Shown here one piece after another: positions 1 to 13,400 of a stretch of DNA of 64,000 nucleotides (position 1 is the stretch's first letter; every line of letters begins with the position of its first letter). The DNA is from Dimorphilus gyrociliatus. Its lineage: Eukaryota > Annelida > Polychaeta > Dinophilidae. Where the stretch lies: the NCBI GenBank assembly GCA_904063045.1, contig CAJFCJ010000023.1, forward strand, positions 62,001 through 126,000. Reading direction: 5' to 3'. The translations under genes and the position numbers were made by a program. The notes under the pieces are model-generated. The model saw only the letters and a program-made list of their open reading frames with translations, was not told where the DNA came from and made no database searches.

Positions 1-2
1 AG

Positions 3-1505
3 AATACTTTTCCAATTATCAATGACGATAGACGATATGTAATGAATGGACACGATACAGAATTGGACGAAGAAAATTATAAAACAGGTAGACCCGACTA
101 CCATTCAGGAAATCAGGATGTTTCCAAGGAGAATTATTCACCTGAGGAGAGAGGTCATTATAGAAACTATCATGAAGGAATTGATTTTGCTACTCCTGTC
201 AGCGCACAGCAAGATGATAGAATCAACGCTCTACCTGAGCAGCAAAAGCCTACCGAATCTATACAACCGGAAGGACAACGTATATTCAAAAGTGGAAAGC
301 TGATACGCTTGATTGGCTCAGAAAAGCCGCAAGACAATAGACTGCAAGATGAACTTTCTCAGGAAATAACACAAGCTGATAGTTTACCATCGCAGCATCT
401 TTCAACCTTTCGAAATGAACCTTTGCATGCAGCTCCTGGAAAGAGCCATGATGATTCACTTTTATCCGACAGTTTAGAGAATGAGTATGCCTATAATAGG
501 AAATATGCCGATGTAGGAGAGCCTCTTACTCATCCTCCACATGCAAGGCAAAATCTTGCTTTAGATCAAAATTCTGCTTTTGCCGATCTAGTAATAGGAA
601 AAAATCAGGAGAACACTACTAGCAAATTTTTAGAAAATTATCCTCAGTTCAAGGAATACCCTCCGCCACCAGAACCCCAAGTATCTAGATATATAGGAGG
701 AGAATCATACGCAGCCCCAGAAGAAAATTATGAACCTGCAAGAGTAGGAGAAAGACCTCTTGAAAAGTTGCCAATATTTGGCTTAACAGGAGCTAAAGCT
801 TTACAACAATCAAAAGACGCCGGAAATGACGAAGAATTTAGAGTAATTGACCAAAACGATCCATTGCAGAGGGATGATAGATATCCAGCTGAAGATTTTA
901 GAGAACGACGACGTCGTAATATTATTTCAAAAGATAAACAAATATCTGATTCACGTTCTTGGGAAACATGGAGGGAACCTCAGAAAATTGACGAACAAGA
1001 TGTTGGCTACGGACGTTTTAGTGAAGAACCACGTCAAGACGAAGATAATTTCAGAGATTATAGAATGTATTCAACTGAGATACCAAGGAGTAGTCAAAGA
1101 CAATCTGACCTTCAAATATGGCCAACTGAACCTATTGAATATTCGAAATTGAATGATAAATATTTAGATCAAAGTATTACAGAGATTATTGATCCCAACA
1201 GTACCGATGATCGTGGCATTCACGATGAAACAACATCTCATTTATCTAGAACATCATCAGTGGTTTTGGAAAATCGTCTTGAAAAAGTCACAGGTAAGTG
1301 ATGGAAAAGTATAAAAATTTTGTTTGCAAAATGTGTTTTCTGTTTAGAACTATTTGCAAAATCCCAAGATCCAAACAAAAGTCTCGAAAGGCTTAACAGC
1401 TTCTTGCAAAGGGATACAAGACCGGATATGGACGATGCCTTTATTGATCCAGAAAACCAAGAATTTTGGAACGACTTAAATAGAAAATTAAGAGAGGTTT
1501 GTTGA
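3..1505 (+). CDS. Unrecognised charged protein, C-terminal part (partial gene)
   Basis: Two exons are visible: 3-1293 and 1348-1505, joined in phase 1 across a 54-nt GT/AG intron, with a TGA stop at 1503-1505. The frame is open to the window edge, so the Met at 42 need not be the start and the 5' end is probably missing. About 480 residues are visible. They are rich in Asp, Glu, Arg, Gln and Tyr, with a short Pro stretch near codon 210 (PPPPEP) and an Arg cluster (ERRRRN) near codon 290. The sequence looks largely disordered. The last exon, with the motif DPENQEFWNDLNRKL, could form a helix. I do not recognise a family and propose no function. The gene is convergent with the polyamine oxidase that follows. 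Confidence 0.75.
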
Positions 1506-1815
1506 TTCTCTTTGTTTGCTACTCTATTAACAGAATTTTACTAATTCTCTTGATTGACAAAAACAACTAATATTTATTAATTTTATTTTGAACAAAAAGA
1601 TTTACTTCTTGAACTTAAATAGCAGGTGGTGGGCCTTATTTCAGACAAAACTGTACGATATCTAGTATCTCTTTTAGCATATTTAGAATAATGATTTTAG
1701 TTCTGAGTTAATTGCTGTGTGCATTGTTGAATATGATGTTGCTTTCCGCGACACATAAAGTTGGCAACAAGAAGTGTAGTCAAAGATTTCGATTTGAAAC
1801 GTGAGATATTACATT
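1506..1815. other. Convergent 3' intergenic region
   Basis: This 310-nt AT-rich stretch lies between two convergent stop codons. It should hold both 3' UTRs. TTTATT at 1573-1578 reads AATAAA on the minus strand and is a candidate polyadenylation signal for the oxidase. No clear signal is seen for the plus-strand gene. Confidence 0.35.
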
Positions 1816-3180
1816 TTATATAGTGTATATAGGAATTTTCCGAGATTGGTAATCTATTATGCGACGTGCCTCACGTTTTCCGGAATCAACTGCGCCGTGC
1901 ATTGTTGAATATGATTGTGGTATAGTAGCTTCTCCAGCAAATAAAATTCTAGGAACACTTTTGTCATCAAGAATAGGATCAGAGTAGTTAGCATAATCGA
2001 CAGCTTGTGTTTCCATTGAAACGTAGCTGTAGCATCCTTTGAATAGTTCACTACTGCAAAAGTTATACCTAAAAACATGTTGAGGAAGAGGTATACTATC
2101 ATCATTAAGATACTTTCTTAATAAATTAGTGGACACTTTCATAAGTTCTTCATCAGTGACATTTTCATATTGTAGCGTATATGGACCAACTATCCAACCA
2201 GTTAATATATTTTGTCCAAAACTATCCTTGAAATAGCCTTGAATGGCATCTGTCCAATCTTTTGGGTCATCGGAAGGAATAAATGCAAAATGTTTAGAAT
2301 CCTTCCAAACAGGATTTTCATAGTACAGTGAAAATTTACCAACAAAACCAAAGCCTATTCGATTAATTGAATGTTGTTTCATCTTAGGAAGCGGAGGATC
2401 AAAGAGATGATTAGACTGTTTCAGAACACCCAGTGGAAGAGTGACGAGAACATGATCGGCGTTAAGTTCTAAACCATTTGAACATACAACCTTTACGGTT
2501 GAATTTTTTAGCACAATTTTTTCTACTTTGTGGTTTAGTTTTATTATATCTTTAGTTCTATTGGCTTTATAGATTCTATCTTGGAAATGGTAGCAAATTT
2601 TGGCTAGGCCATCATTAACGCATGTATTGTCTCCAGTACTGATATAAGGGTCGTTTATTGAAACATCTGTCAACAATGCTCCCATGTAGCTTTCATTCAT
2701 TCTGAGCAATTGTTTAAATACATTTTTAGCTTCAAGTAATTCATCGTCTTTGAAGTCTTTATAATATTTAGGGAGTTCTTTATCGAAATATTCAGCCACT
2801 GACATGTTTGGAGAGGCAGTGGAATTCTCAATAGCTTCTAATTCATTTTGTATTCTATAAAATAATTCACAGCATTTATTTGAAATTGCCTCTTTAATTC
2901 GTTTACCATTTGATTCATAAAAGCTACATTCTCGATAGCTCGAATTTGAAGTGTTGCATATCGCTTGTGCAATAGCATATGCAGAATTCTCTTTTGTATT
3001 GCCATGAATCCACTGAGCTCCCAGTTCTATCAATTTATCATAAATTTTAATGGTCTTTATCCTGCCTCCAATTTCACTACTAGCTTCCAATATCTTTACA
3101 TCAGCATTGGGATTTATTTCTAGAAGTTCAGTTGCAGCCGCTAATCCTGAGAGACCAGCTCCTATTATTATTATAGACAT
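1816..3180 (-). CDS. FAD-dependent polyamine (spermine/N1-acetylpolyamine) oxidase-like
   Basis: This single-exon gene encodes 454 residues. It is a flavin amine oxidase, a family that oxidises spermine or acetylated polyamines and yields hydrogen peroxide. The N-terminus is the dinucleotide-binding fold (IIIIGAGLSGLAAA, GxGxxG at residues 7-12), followed by an acidic residue and the GGRI motif near residue 40, then LGAQWIHG, typical of polyamine oxidases. Near the C-terminus, LFAGEAT and STMHGAVDSG form the conserved FAD-contact block. Full length is about 450-500 residues in the family, so it appears intact. The Met chosen begins the Rossmann strand directly. No signal peptide or SKL-type peroxisomal tail is seen (it ends YTI). 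Absence of introns stands out beside the densely interrupted neighbours. Assignment to the SMOX or PAOX subgroup is not resolved. Confidence 0.9.
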   Translation of the reverse strand: MSIIIIGAGLSGLAAATELLEINPNADVKILEASSEIGGRIKTIKIYDKLIELGAQWIHGNTKENSAYAIAQAICNTSNSSYRECSFYESNGKRIKEAISNKCCELFYRIQNELEAIENSTASPNMSVAEYFDKELPKYYKDFKDDELLEAKNVFKQLLRMNESYMGALLTDVSINDPYISTGDNTCVNDGLAKICYHFQDRIYKANRTKDIIKLNHKVEKIVLKNSTVKVVCSNGLELNADHVLVTLPLGVLKQSNHLFDPPLPKMKQHSINRIGFGFVGKFSLYYENPVWKDSKHFAFIPSDDPKDWTDAIQGYFKDSFGQNILTGWIVGPYTLQYENVTDEELMKVSTNLLRKYLNDDSIPLPQHVFRYNFCSSELFKGCYSYVSMETQAVDYANYSDPILDDKSVPRILFAGEATIPQSYSTMHGAVDSGKREARRIIDYQSRKIPIYTI

Positions 3181-4164
3181 GACGCGTGGCGCTAAACTAT
3201 TGCCCTGATTTTTTATCAGAGACTATAAACTTTGAGAGGTTAAAGTATTCAGAGTGAAGCGCCAGCTAGTAGTCGGTTTCCTAAAATACAACATATATAT
3301 AATCATTTTATATATTTTATCTGAAAAAAAAAGCAGTATTGTCGATATTAAGAATTAAAAAGTAGTAAAAAAGAATTTTTAAAGGCTTTAGAGCTTGATT
3401 AAATTGTCTTATTCAAATCATTAGAAAACCATATACAATGGCTACAAGTCAACAAAAGTCTTTAAATCATGATTTATGTTAAATTCTTTTACAAAAAAAA
3501 GTAATTGTTTATTAAAAATGTTAACACCAATTTACAAATATTTATATTAAAAGCTAAAAAATTAGACTGATATATATATTTTTATAAGTAAAATTGCTAT
3601 GGTTACAGTAGATATCTAAACAACGGTACTTGTAATAAAATATTCATCATAAAAAATAAGAACTAAAAATTACAAGAATTTATCATAGCATATTTTAGAT
3701 TAAAAGTATTATTTATAGATTTTTAAAATAAACTCTCTATATTAATGTTGGTATTCAAGAGTTAAACAGTACTTTAATTTATCATTTGAATTGATATTAA
3801 TTTTAATTGATATCTAGTTTAATTATGAACAATATTAGTAAGTTTTTCAACGTTTTACAGTAGAAACAGTAAACAAAAAAAAGTAGAAGAGCAGTTTATT
3901 TTTCCCCTTCGCCTGCAAAAAACTGGACTCGCCTACATGGTCCATTCGTAGATAGAGAGTTGAAGCCGAGCCTTTAACATCTTCGCTGTTTTTCCAAAGA
4001 GAAAACAAAATGTGAAGAAAGAATACCTTTCTGTTGATTTTTTATAAATTTTTCTCTCTATCTCCTAAAAAACGACAACTCTAAATTTAAGTTGTGTGTG
4101 AGTGTTGGAATAAGTTTGCATCGTCTTTAGGAGATAACTTCTATTTCGATTAAAGTAAAAAAAT
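3181..4164. promoter_or_regulatory. Divergent promoter region between the oxidase and the titin-like gene
   Basis: This 984-nt AT-rich region separates two divergent starts. TATAAA at 4043-4048 lies about 120 nt before the giant gene's ATG and is a candidate TATA box, with the 5' UTR following. The ATG at 4165 has A at -3 and G at +4. No other element is supported. Confidence 0.35.
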
Positions 4165-7100
4165 ATGGCACAAAAAATGGATACTAGTGATTATCCTATG
4201 ACTGCTACAACCATTTCCACTGTTGCTGTACAAAGTGGAAAAGCCAAAATTATTTTGGCTATTTTAAGAGTAAGTTACCTATACATATACTTTAGTCTAC
4301 TTTTCTACAATTATAATTATATTACTATTGTTTCTAAAAATAGTTAATAAAACAATCATAATAATTGTTGCATAAGAGATTCTAAAATTAAAATCTCCCA
4401 AGAAGAAATAACATACTATAACTTTAATCATACCAAAAAAAAGCTTTAACATAAATTCTTATAATCATTCTATTTTTGCTCCAGTGAAAAATATTGGAAT
4501 TATTTTTAGTCTGTTAGATTTACACGTTCATGAATCATATCTAGAATTACTAAATATCATTTTAACATCCGTATCAACAATTTCAATTGCCAGACAAATA
4601 TCAAAGAGCTAATAAATATTTGTTATCATAAAAAATCTTATTAACACTATTAGTTAATTAATTAACTAGGAAATTTTCAACAAATATATTTATATAAATA
4701 TATAAATATACATATATTTATATAGAATGATAACTTAAAGTAAAAGTTGTTAACTCTTAAACTAAGTACACGTATGGATATGAGCGTATTTATATATAAA
4801 TATACTAGTATATAAAAATATACTAGATTCATATAAAGGAAAAGAAAGAAAGCCCTAGCGCAGCATAAACTTAAGCTAAAACTAGCTCCAGCAGACCTAC
4901 TGCAAATGTAGTAGGCCTAAGCAGACTGTCTGCGGTACGCTCGGCAACACGCAACTGCTAGATGGTATAAAGTTTCAGAATTCTTACTTTCTGACTCATC
5001 TTAGCGGTATGCAACTTCTTCTGCATCTTGTCAGAATTATTGCAGTGTTTAGTCATATGTGCAGACTGCAGAAGGTGTTTTCGTAGTCTTGCAGTGTGTT
5101 TGTCCTGGTTATTTATATCTCTTTGAAGTATTTTTATAATTCATGCTAGAAGAAGTAGAGTTATTCCTGAAATAGAAGGTTATATAAGCAAGTTAAACAG
5201 CAAGATTTACATTTTCTCCAATTAAAGGATTGTTTACACTTTACCATCGTGCTGGGTCTTGTTTCTAGCCTATATCTTATAAAATTATTTGGTCAATTTA
5301 AAAACATGCTTTTTAAAACATTCACTCTCGGATGAACAATGTTATTTATAACAATAAACTAGTATTAAAGTTTCATTTTCATAAAACATTTCATGAAAGC
5401 ATTAAAATTTAACATTTTAAATATAAATATAAAGAGAGCCGTTAAAGTTGAGTTAAGAATTTATCATAATATGTCAAAATAATTAGAATTAAAAATAAAG
5501 GTTATATCTATTTTGCTAAAAGTTACACCATCTTATCTGGGCAAGTAGATCAAATTTAAAAATAACATAAAAACCACTTCAAACATACTAAAGATTCCCT
5601 GTAGCAAGTCTACGGTTTTTTATGTAACATTCCTCTGATATCAGCCCAAGTATAAAAAAAGGAAGACTTGCAAAATTAACATTGATGACTAATTTTATCA
5701 TTTAATTCAGCATTCTATCATTTGGAAGATAATTAAAAAGTTTATACTTTTATAAGTATTTCATTGTTTATTTAATAACCACAGAGTAATGACTGGGTTC
5801 GAGTTCGAATTCAGCAAATGGAACCGGACCTTATGGATGCCGGTGTTTCACTCGATGAAGCCAGACGCTTGAGAGATCAGCATAATGACCTATTGGTTAA
5901 ATTGCAGGTTAATATTTAAACTTACTGAGTCCTTCGATGGTATAACTTTATTAACTTGTTTTTCTATTAATAGCAAAAGCAAGCTGATGTCATAAAGCTT
6001 TTACAACAAGCTGATGAGGCGGTTATAGCTGATCTTGAAAGACAAGGAGCAAGTGAAGATCAACAACAAATGCTTTACTCTGCTATGACAGAATCCTTGT
6101 CCGAAGCTTGGAAAGATTTAACTTCTCAGTTAGAATTAAGAAAGCTACTTTTAGAACAAAGTATTGCTTTCCACTCAGCGGCCAATTCTTTTAGGTAATC
6201 TATGAAGAAATAGTATTTCTCCCTTTTGATGATTCTACTATTTCGTTTTATTCATACTATAGTGCCCAGATGCAATCTGCCCAGAGTCAATTCAATAACG
6301 TTGGTATTGCCCATGATATTGAAACTGCTAGAAGACTTTTAGATCAGCATCAAAATTTCAAGAAAAATATCTTGGAGTCTTCAATGAATACTCTGCAAGA
6401 GGGGCAATCCCTTTTGTACAGGATAAGGGAAATGGGTATGCACGCTGATGTTCAAAGCAGACATGCGACGACGGCTGCTTGTTATGGAATTGAGCACTTA
6501 CTAGAATTATTGCAGGTTTGAATCAACTTTCTTTAAATATTGCTATTTATTTAATTGGAATATTGCATTATAATTTCAATTCTTATAGGATCGAAGACGC
6601 CAGCTGGATGAGCTATGGCTTCAAAGGAAAATTCAACTAGAACAGTGTTTACAAATGCTCTTATTAGATAAGGAAGTTCATAAAATTTCTGAATGGTTTA
6701 CATCGGTTGGAGATCAATATCTCAGCATAACCGATCTAGGAACAGATTATGCTTCTGCTGCACAGCTGCAGCAAAAGCATTATCAGTTTGAAATGCAAGC
6801 AAAGGTAATATACAAGCTCACCAAAGTATTATACATCTAACAAGTATTCGTATCGATATTATAGGAAATGGAGGAAACAGTCCTTCGACTTATTCGTACG
6901 GCTGATCAACTTGTTCACAGTTCGCACTATGACGCCGAAGGTGTTCAAAGACGCCTTAAACAAGTTGACTCGCAAAGTGAATCATTTATGCTAAAAATGG
7001 ATGATCGTAGGCGTAATTTGGCTATGGCAACATCATTTTTTTCTCAAGCAAAATCAACTCTTGGAAAATTAGCGGAAATCGAAAGACAAGTAAAAATGGA

Positions 7101-10100
7101 TGATAGTTCAACAATGGCTGATGCTTACCATGTTATTTCTACTGCTGTTGTCGAAGCAACAAGCTCTGCTCTACATGATGGTCGAGCTCTATTGGAGAGG
7201 ACAGGCCGCGGTGATTCCGGCTGTAAAGGAATTATTGATATGGTATATTTATATAAAATTATAATATTATATAACAATTAACATAAAAATGCATTTATAA
7301 TTAATGGTTAATTACACAGTTGGAAATAATTGAAACACGAGCTCATGATCTGTTGAAGAGTTGCGAATCAAAATGCGATACCAGCTCAAAAAGTCCTCAG
7401 TACTATGAATTTCAAGATAAATACACAGAATTATACACATGGTTAATTCGTATCGTTCAAACGATGTTAGAACAGGAATCTCAACTTGGAGACAACTTAA
7501 CTTCATCCAAAGACTTTTTAGATGCACACGAAAGGCTTTACGATGATATGCAATCTAAACAGTGCAATGTAGAGCGAATCGTCAAATTGTCTAACGATTT
7601 ACAAGGCTCGAGCGATATTGTCGCCGATGATGTTGACAGAAAGGTTTTCTGCTATATTTCAAAATCTTTTTCTTGATTTTAATCTTTGATTTTTCTTTAA
7701 GGTATCAACTTTAAGAGATCAATGGAATAGCCTACACGACTCTGTAGAAAGAAGAGTACATTTATCATTAGCCTATGTCGCCTTTCATAAGACAGCTATG
7801 CACTTATCTCAAAAGATGGATGCGCTTGAACAATTTGTTAAAATTGAAAAAGTCGATCCATCTACAATAACGGACGGATCTGTGAAACATAAGGAAGAAA
7901 CTTGGCAAGAAATGAATAAAGGATACAATGATGTTGAATCAAGTGGAAAATCTTTTGTTAATAATGCTGCTGAGGTTGTTATATAAAAAACGTTAATTAT
8001 ATATCTCTAACATTATTTTGAAAATAGTTGAATGAACGTTGGTTGGATACTCCTCATGCTGTTCGCGTAGTAGAGACGACTATTAGTAGATTAAGTCAAC
8101 GACGTCGTCTCCTCTCTGACTACTACGAGAATTGGCGTGTTCATGTGACTAGCGGACGAGAATTCAAGTCTCAATGGCACCAATTTATTCAAGATGCTAG
8201 AAAGGTAATATCTTTTATTCAATTTAAGTTTCACTGCTTGTCTCAGTTATTGTATAATATTTACGAATACGTGAAATCTTGCTGCGAAAAAGTCGTCAAA
8301 TGTAATAAAATTCAAATATTCTTAACAGACAATTGACAACATAATGCGCAAAGAAGACGACTTTTTCCCAGCAATTGCCGCCGAACTAGGCTCTTCGGCT
8401 TCGAATACTAACGAATATAGAAAAAAATTAGAAGAATTCAGACCATTTGTTCGGGTAAATATATATTTCTTTATTTATTTATTAACAGACAATCACTTGG
8501 ATAATGGAAGAGGAAAAAAATCTTTTTCGTCCTTATATCGCTGGTTATTTAGGCAAATCACCAAGCGATATTCAAACTATGAAGGAAAAACTTCACAAGT
8601 TTCAACCTATTGTTAAGGTTTCGAGAATCATCCGATTTTTTCAAACCAATACAAATTTACTACTTTTAATCATCAATTTTTTTGATTCTACTAATTTATT
8701 TATTTTAATAGAAAGCGCAAGAGGAAATTGAAGGTCATCTTAGAATGGCGGAAAAGCTGTCTTTGAAAGGGGATAGTCATGGTGAAAAAGAAAAGATTGT
8801 TAATGAACTCTTGAAAGTTCATTCTAGACTTTCGGCTCGTGTAAACGAGTATAATATACTTTTGAATATGACAAGTAGATTTTTCGAACAGCTAAATAAG
8901 GTTAGAAATTGAACGATTTTTGGACTTTTTTCAAGTGTAATAATGCTTTTAATTTTTGTAGCTGGATGAATTAATTTCAATGACTGAGAAGCAATACAAA
9001 GCGACACCTTTACCTAAGGATGTTGCCCATGCTGAAATTATGCTTCAACAGCATGAAAATAATAGACATAAAGTTTTAAAACAGATTGATTTCGTTGCCG
9101 ATGATGGAGAAACTATTGTGAAGCGTGTGAGGCAACAAGATTCAGAAGCTACTGCAAAAGACGAAGTTCAGAATGTCCTGCAGCTTACCGAAGATAGACG
9201 AGAGACGTGGGAAAGAGCTTGGGAAGCTCAACGTCGAAAACTGGAACAGAATTTACATATATGCCAATTTTATTTCGATTTAAAAACCGTAAGTTTTTAC
9301 TCTAGTAATTTTTTAGAAATTTTTATTATTATAACATGTTTTTATTCATTTCCATCAGCTGCATTCAGAGCTTGATGAATTACATCGTCAATTAGAGGCT
9401 AAAAAGGGCAACTACGGAACGTCTCTTTCATCTGTTAGGACTATTTCTGAAGCCTTTAAAGCCTTCGAATTAACGACTGAGCTCGTTAAGAAGAAACTGG
9501 ATAACTTTGAGCAGGCATCGAAGGAAGAACTTTCTTCAATCGACGATGCCGACTCCGCAAGTATTGAAAGAGAAATTGATTCGTTAAAGAGAAAGTGGCA
9601 AGCATTCTGGGATGCTGTTCAAATGTACAGAAGAGCTCTTGATGTTGCTGAAGATTTCTTCAATGAAATGGAAGAAGTAGGCATTCAATTTACTTATTAT
9701 TCACTCTTATTTAATTAACTTTATAAACTTAACCAGTGCGAAGAATTTATCAAAACTATTTACGACGTATCTTCTAAAATAAGAAAAGATGCCGTCAAAT
9801 GTACAACTTCTCAAGATGTGGCTTTACTATTGAAAACTTTGGATAACTTTAGAAAAGAGGGTTGTAACAAGCAAAATGAACGACTATCAAATATGGATGA
9901 TAGAATAAACATTGTTTTTGGATCTAGAGGGCAGAGTCGCCTAAAAAATATTGTTGACAGGTATGGAAACCAATATTAATTTTCAATAAAAAAAAATAAA
10001 TGTAATAGTGTCAACCTAAGGAGATTAGATTCTATAGATTAAAAATTTATCTTGAAGTCTTTCTTATATTTGTATGTCTTGACAGCTCGACTGTCGTTTA

Positions 10101-10441
10101 TTTTGTTAAATAATATTTTAAGAATTAAGTTTATGTTCAAGATAATCTTGCAATAATAATGTGCTGATTAATGTAATGTTAATGACTTAATCCACTTGCT
10201 CAAAATATTTATGCTATTACGCCTGATTAAATTTAATGACTATCTATCATACTTATTATAGGAATAATGAAGCCGTTAATCACCTTAGTCGCGTTGTGGA
10301 TGAGTTATCAGAAATCAATGATCACTTAATTAAAAAAGAACAGCTTGTTTCCGTAATGGAGCAGGTAGTTGACGCTCCGAAAACTGCTAAACCGAAAATT
10401 ACAAGTCCTTTACAAAATGCTCAGGTCACAGAAGGTCAAAG
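4165..10441 (+). CDS. N-terminal spectrin-like region (CCDC141-like), exons 1-16
   Basis: Exons: 4165-4269, 5785-5907, 5974-6194, 6263-6515, 6589-6804, 6865-7242, 7320-7643, 7702-7974, 8028-8204, 8329-8454 or 8489-8617, 8712-8900, 8962-9288, 9359-9676, 9737-9960, 10262-10441. Most junctions are phase 0. They encode about 1,140 residues of heptad-rich helices with recurring Trp and Leu positions, typical of spectrin repeats. Examples are SLSEAWKDLTSQLELRK and SLKRKW-like segments. The start, with TISTVAVQSGKAKIILAILR then WVRVRI, resembles my memory of the CCDC141 N-terminus. CCDC141 is a spectrin-repeat protein ending in one Ig domain, here matched by Ig1. Several exons lack an internal ATG (9359-9676, 9737-9960). 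The last exon carries both the final helix and the first strands of Ig1, so the spectrin-to-Ig link is inside one exon. Confidence 0.85.
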
Positions 10442-13400
10442 GTAAGTTCAAGTAAATTTATTTATAGCCTGAAAAAAGTATATCATAAAGTAACCCTTTT
10501 CATAATTTTACTTATAATAATATTACAGAGTTGTAATGGAATGTCACATCCAAAGCGATGTTATACCGAAAATTGAATGGTATAAAGACAATATATTAAT
10601 ATCTTCTCCCGACTATCAACCGCACTTTCAAAATGGAAGAGCAACATTAACAATTGACGAAACTTTCCCGGATGATTCTGCAAATTATACATGCAAAGCT
10701 TTAACTCCAACAGGGAGTGCAGAAACTAGTGCCAATCTGTTTGTTAAAGGTATATGATAAACTTTTAAACTAACACTCACCTACTGTTATTCAGTTGTGC
10801 TAATTTTTTGATACATTAAATTCGTTTGTTAATAAAGCATTAGACCAAAATTCAATAGGTAAACTTAAGTAAATACCTGTAGAGGTATTATTATTTATAA
10901 TGAGTTTTAGACCTTTAAATATTCAGCCTACTTTTTTTACAAAAAAGTTTACCTGCATTTAGGCTATAAATACCATTAATTCATTATTTATCTAAGATAT
11001 TAAAATCATTTTGTTTACAAAAAAATATATTTTTACAGGGTTTAATTCAAACTAAACTATAAATGCTTTTACTTCTTGTTTATAATTGAGAAGGAATTAT
11101 TTTTAATTGCTTTGTTTTATTGATGATTGTTAGCATTCTCTAAATCAATACCTTTTTTTATAGGCTTAGCTTTATCTATACCCTATTTCTTTAAAAATAA
11201 GAGACAACTCTTACTTTTTATTATATGCTCAATTTATTCATTTTCAACTTTTCGAAACACGTTGAAAGTTTATACTGCATTGTAAAAAAAAAATTGTTTA
11301 ATGTATCAAACTCTTACACAAACTGATAACACAATTACTATGCACTCTAACTCTCCGCTTCTCACTTCTAATTTTTCTTAGAAACTCACCGTAAAGTAGA
11401 TCCTCCCGAATTCACCCGGCAGCTGCGGTCGGTATGTGAGGTACCGGAAGGTACCCAGCATGTTCTTGAGTGCCATGTTACCGGAATACCCACACCAAAT
11501 ATATCGTGGATGAAGAATAATGAGTGTATCGATGATGAACCGGAATACGTTATAACAAAGATCAACGGAACATGTTGTCTAAAGATCAGGAGAGCCACTC
11601 GGGAGCACTCCGCAAAATATACATGCTTAGCAGCAAATAACGGGGGTTCTGCTAGTAGTTCTTCAACTGTTCACGTTTTTCGTAAGTGTTCTTCGCAAGT
11701 GCACAATTCTATTTTTACCTTAGAATTCAAGAGTATCATTCAATCATCGATACAATGCTTTAAAATTATATTTGTAACCGCTTTTTTTGCTTTTTCCTAT
11801 CAATCTCTATCATTCATCTGCTATGATTTGTAACACTTGGAAGACGCAAAGGGAAAGTTGCATCTTTGAACAATGATAAATCCTTTAAGCAATTCTTATA
11901 AAGAATTTTGACAGTAATAGCTGAATTTTACACAAAGACCTAAATATTTAATGCTCTTCTGTTCATATTTATATTTGGTACTTGAAAAAAAATCTTTAAA
12001 TACTAAATATAAATAAAACTATAAAGAAACTCTGACGTTTATTAAAAGTAAAGTAAAACCGAATTTTTTTATAATGAATCGTAAAATTTTTATCAAAGAA
12101 AACTCTTAGATATTGTACGAAATCGGAAAATGAAAGATTTGTTTAAAAGCATCCTTTGCAAAAATTCCTTTAACCATTAAAGTTTTTCTAAAATTTTAAC
12201 TAAAGGTCAAAATACTATTCTTGCAGCGGTTGAAAAGCCCATAATTAGAAAACAACTACCGAATGTTGCTGCTACTGAAGGAAATCCCGTTAAACTCAAG
12301 ATGGACTTTAGCGGGAGACCACCTCCGCAGGTCACTTGGCTAAAAGGAGATAAACCAATACACAATTCTCACGTTCACAAGGTAAATAAAGCGTTAGGTC
12401 TTCTATTATAAATCATAATTACAACTCGCTTAAGACTAAATAAGGGGAGGTCGCAAGACTTTTAACACTTATACGATAAGTTAGTTTTTTAACTAGCTCA
12501 CTTATAGAAATCGTTTCAATGTTGTTTTTTCATTACAAGTCGTAGGGAAAGTCGGCGAAATTGAGTTAGGCCTGGATTGCAAATAGAGAAGACACACTTC
12601 AGTTATTGCATTTAATGTCGATACCTTTCACAAACTAGAGCTTTTTTTTATTAAATTTTCAACTTTTCTTATTAACTTGTAAAGAATTCTTAAAAAATTC
12701 CTTTTTTAATAATACTTTATAATTGTAAAACTTTTTAATTACATAATAGCTAGTGTCATATATCCAGTATATAAAATTTTTGGAAGATTATGTCACGCTG
12801 AAATATGATCCAATAATATGAAATCCATTAATCCGTTAATCCGTTAAGCTGTCTGCCAACTGCGTTTTACGGGAGGTGTTAGAACTGTTGTACCCTTAAA
12901 GTTTTGATCGGTATCTCTTCGATATTCGGTCCATGCAGATGTTTCAGACAATTTAATCCTTTTTAATCCAAAATCGGAGTGACCTTGTTAATAAACTTTA
13001 TTTTAGCAAATACTTATTTAATTTTATCAAATACATAAAGGATTAGGAATAATGTAGAATATTTATTCTAAGCACCCTTAAAGAGTTATGCTATATACCA
13101 ATCGGTCTAATGACCCTAGATCAAAAGCCGAATGAAAATAAAATAAGATTGAGATAAGAGTTTTCAAGCACTAAACTTACTCTTTAGAGATTTATTTTTC
13201 TCCATATATTCGCAAGGGTATACAATCCTAATAGGCATAGGTTGAAGAAAGACAACTTCTGTCTCCGAAACGAAGTTTAGAACGTTGCAATCTGACATCA
13301 TCCTTTTAAGTTAGACTGATCCTTAAAGAATAAAAATGAAAATTAATAATTATTTATAAGATATGCCAAAAATATTTAATAACTTTCAAAAAATCTTCAA

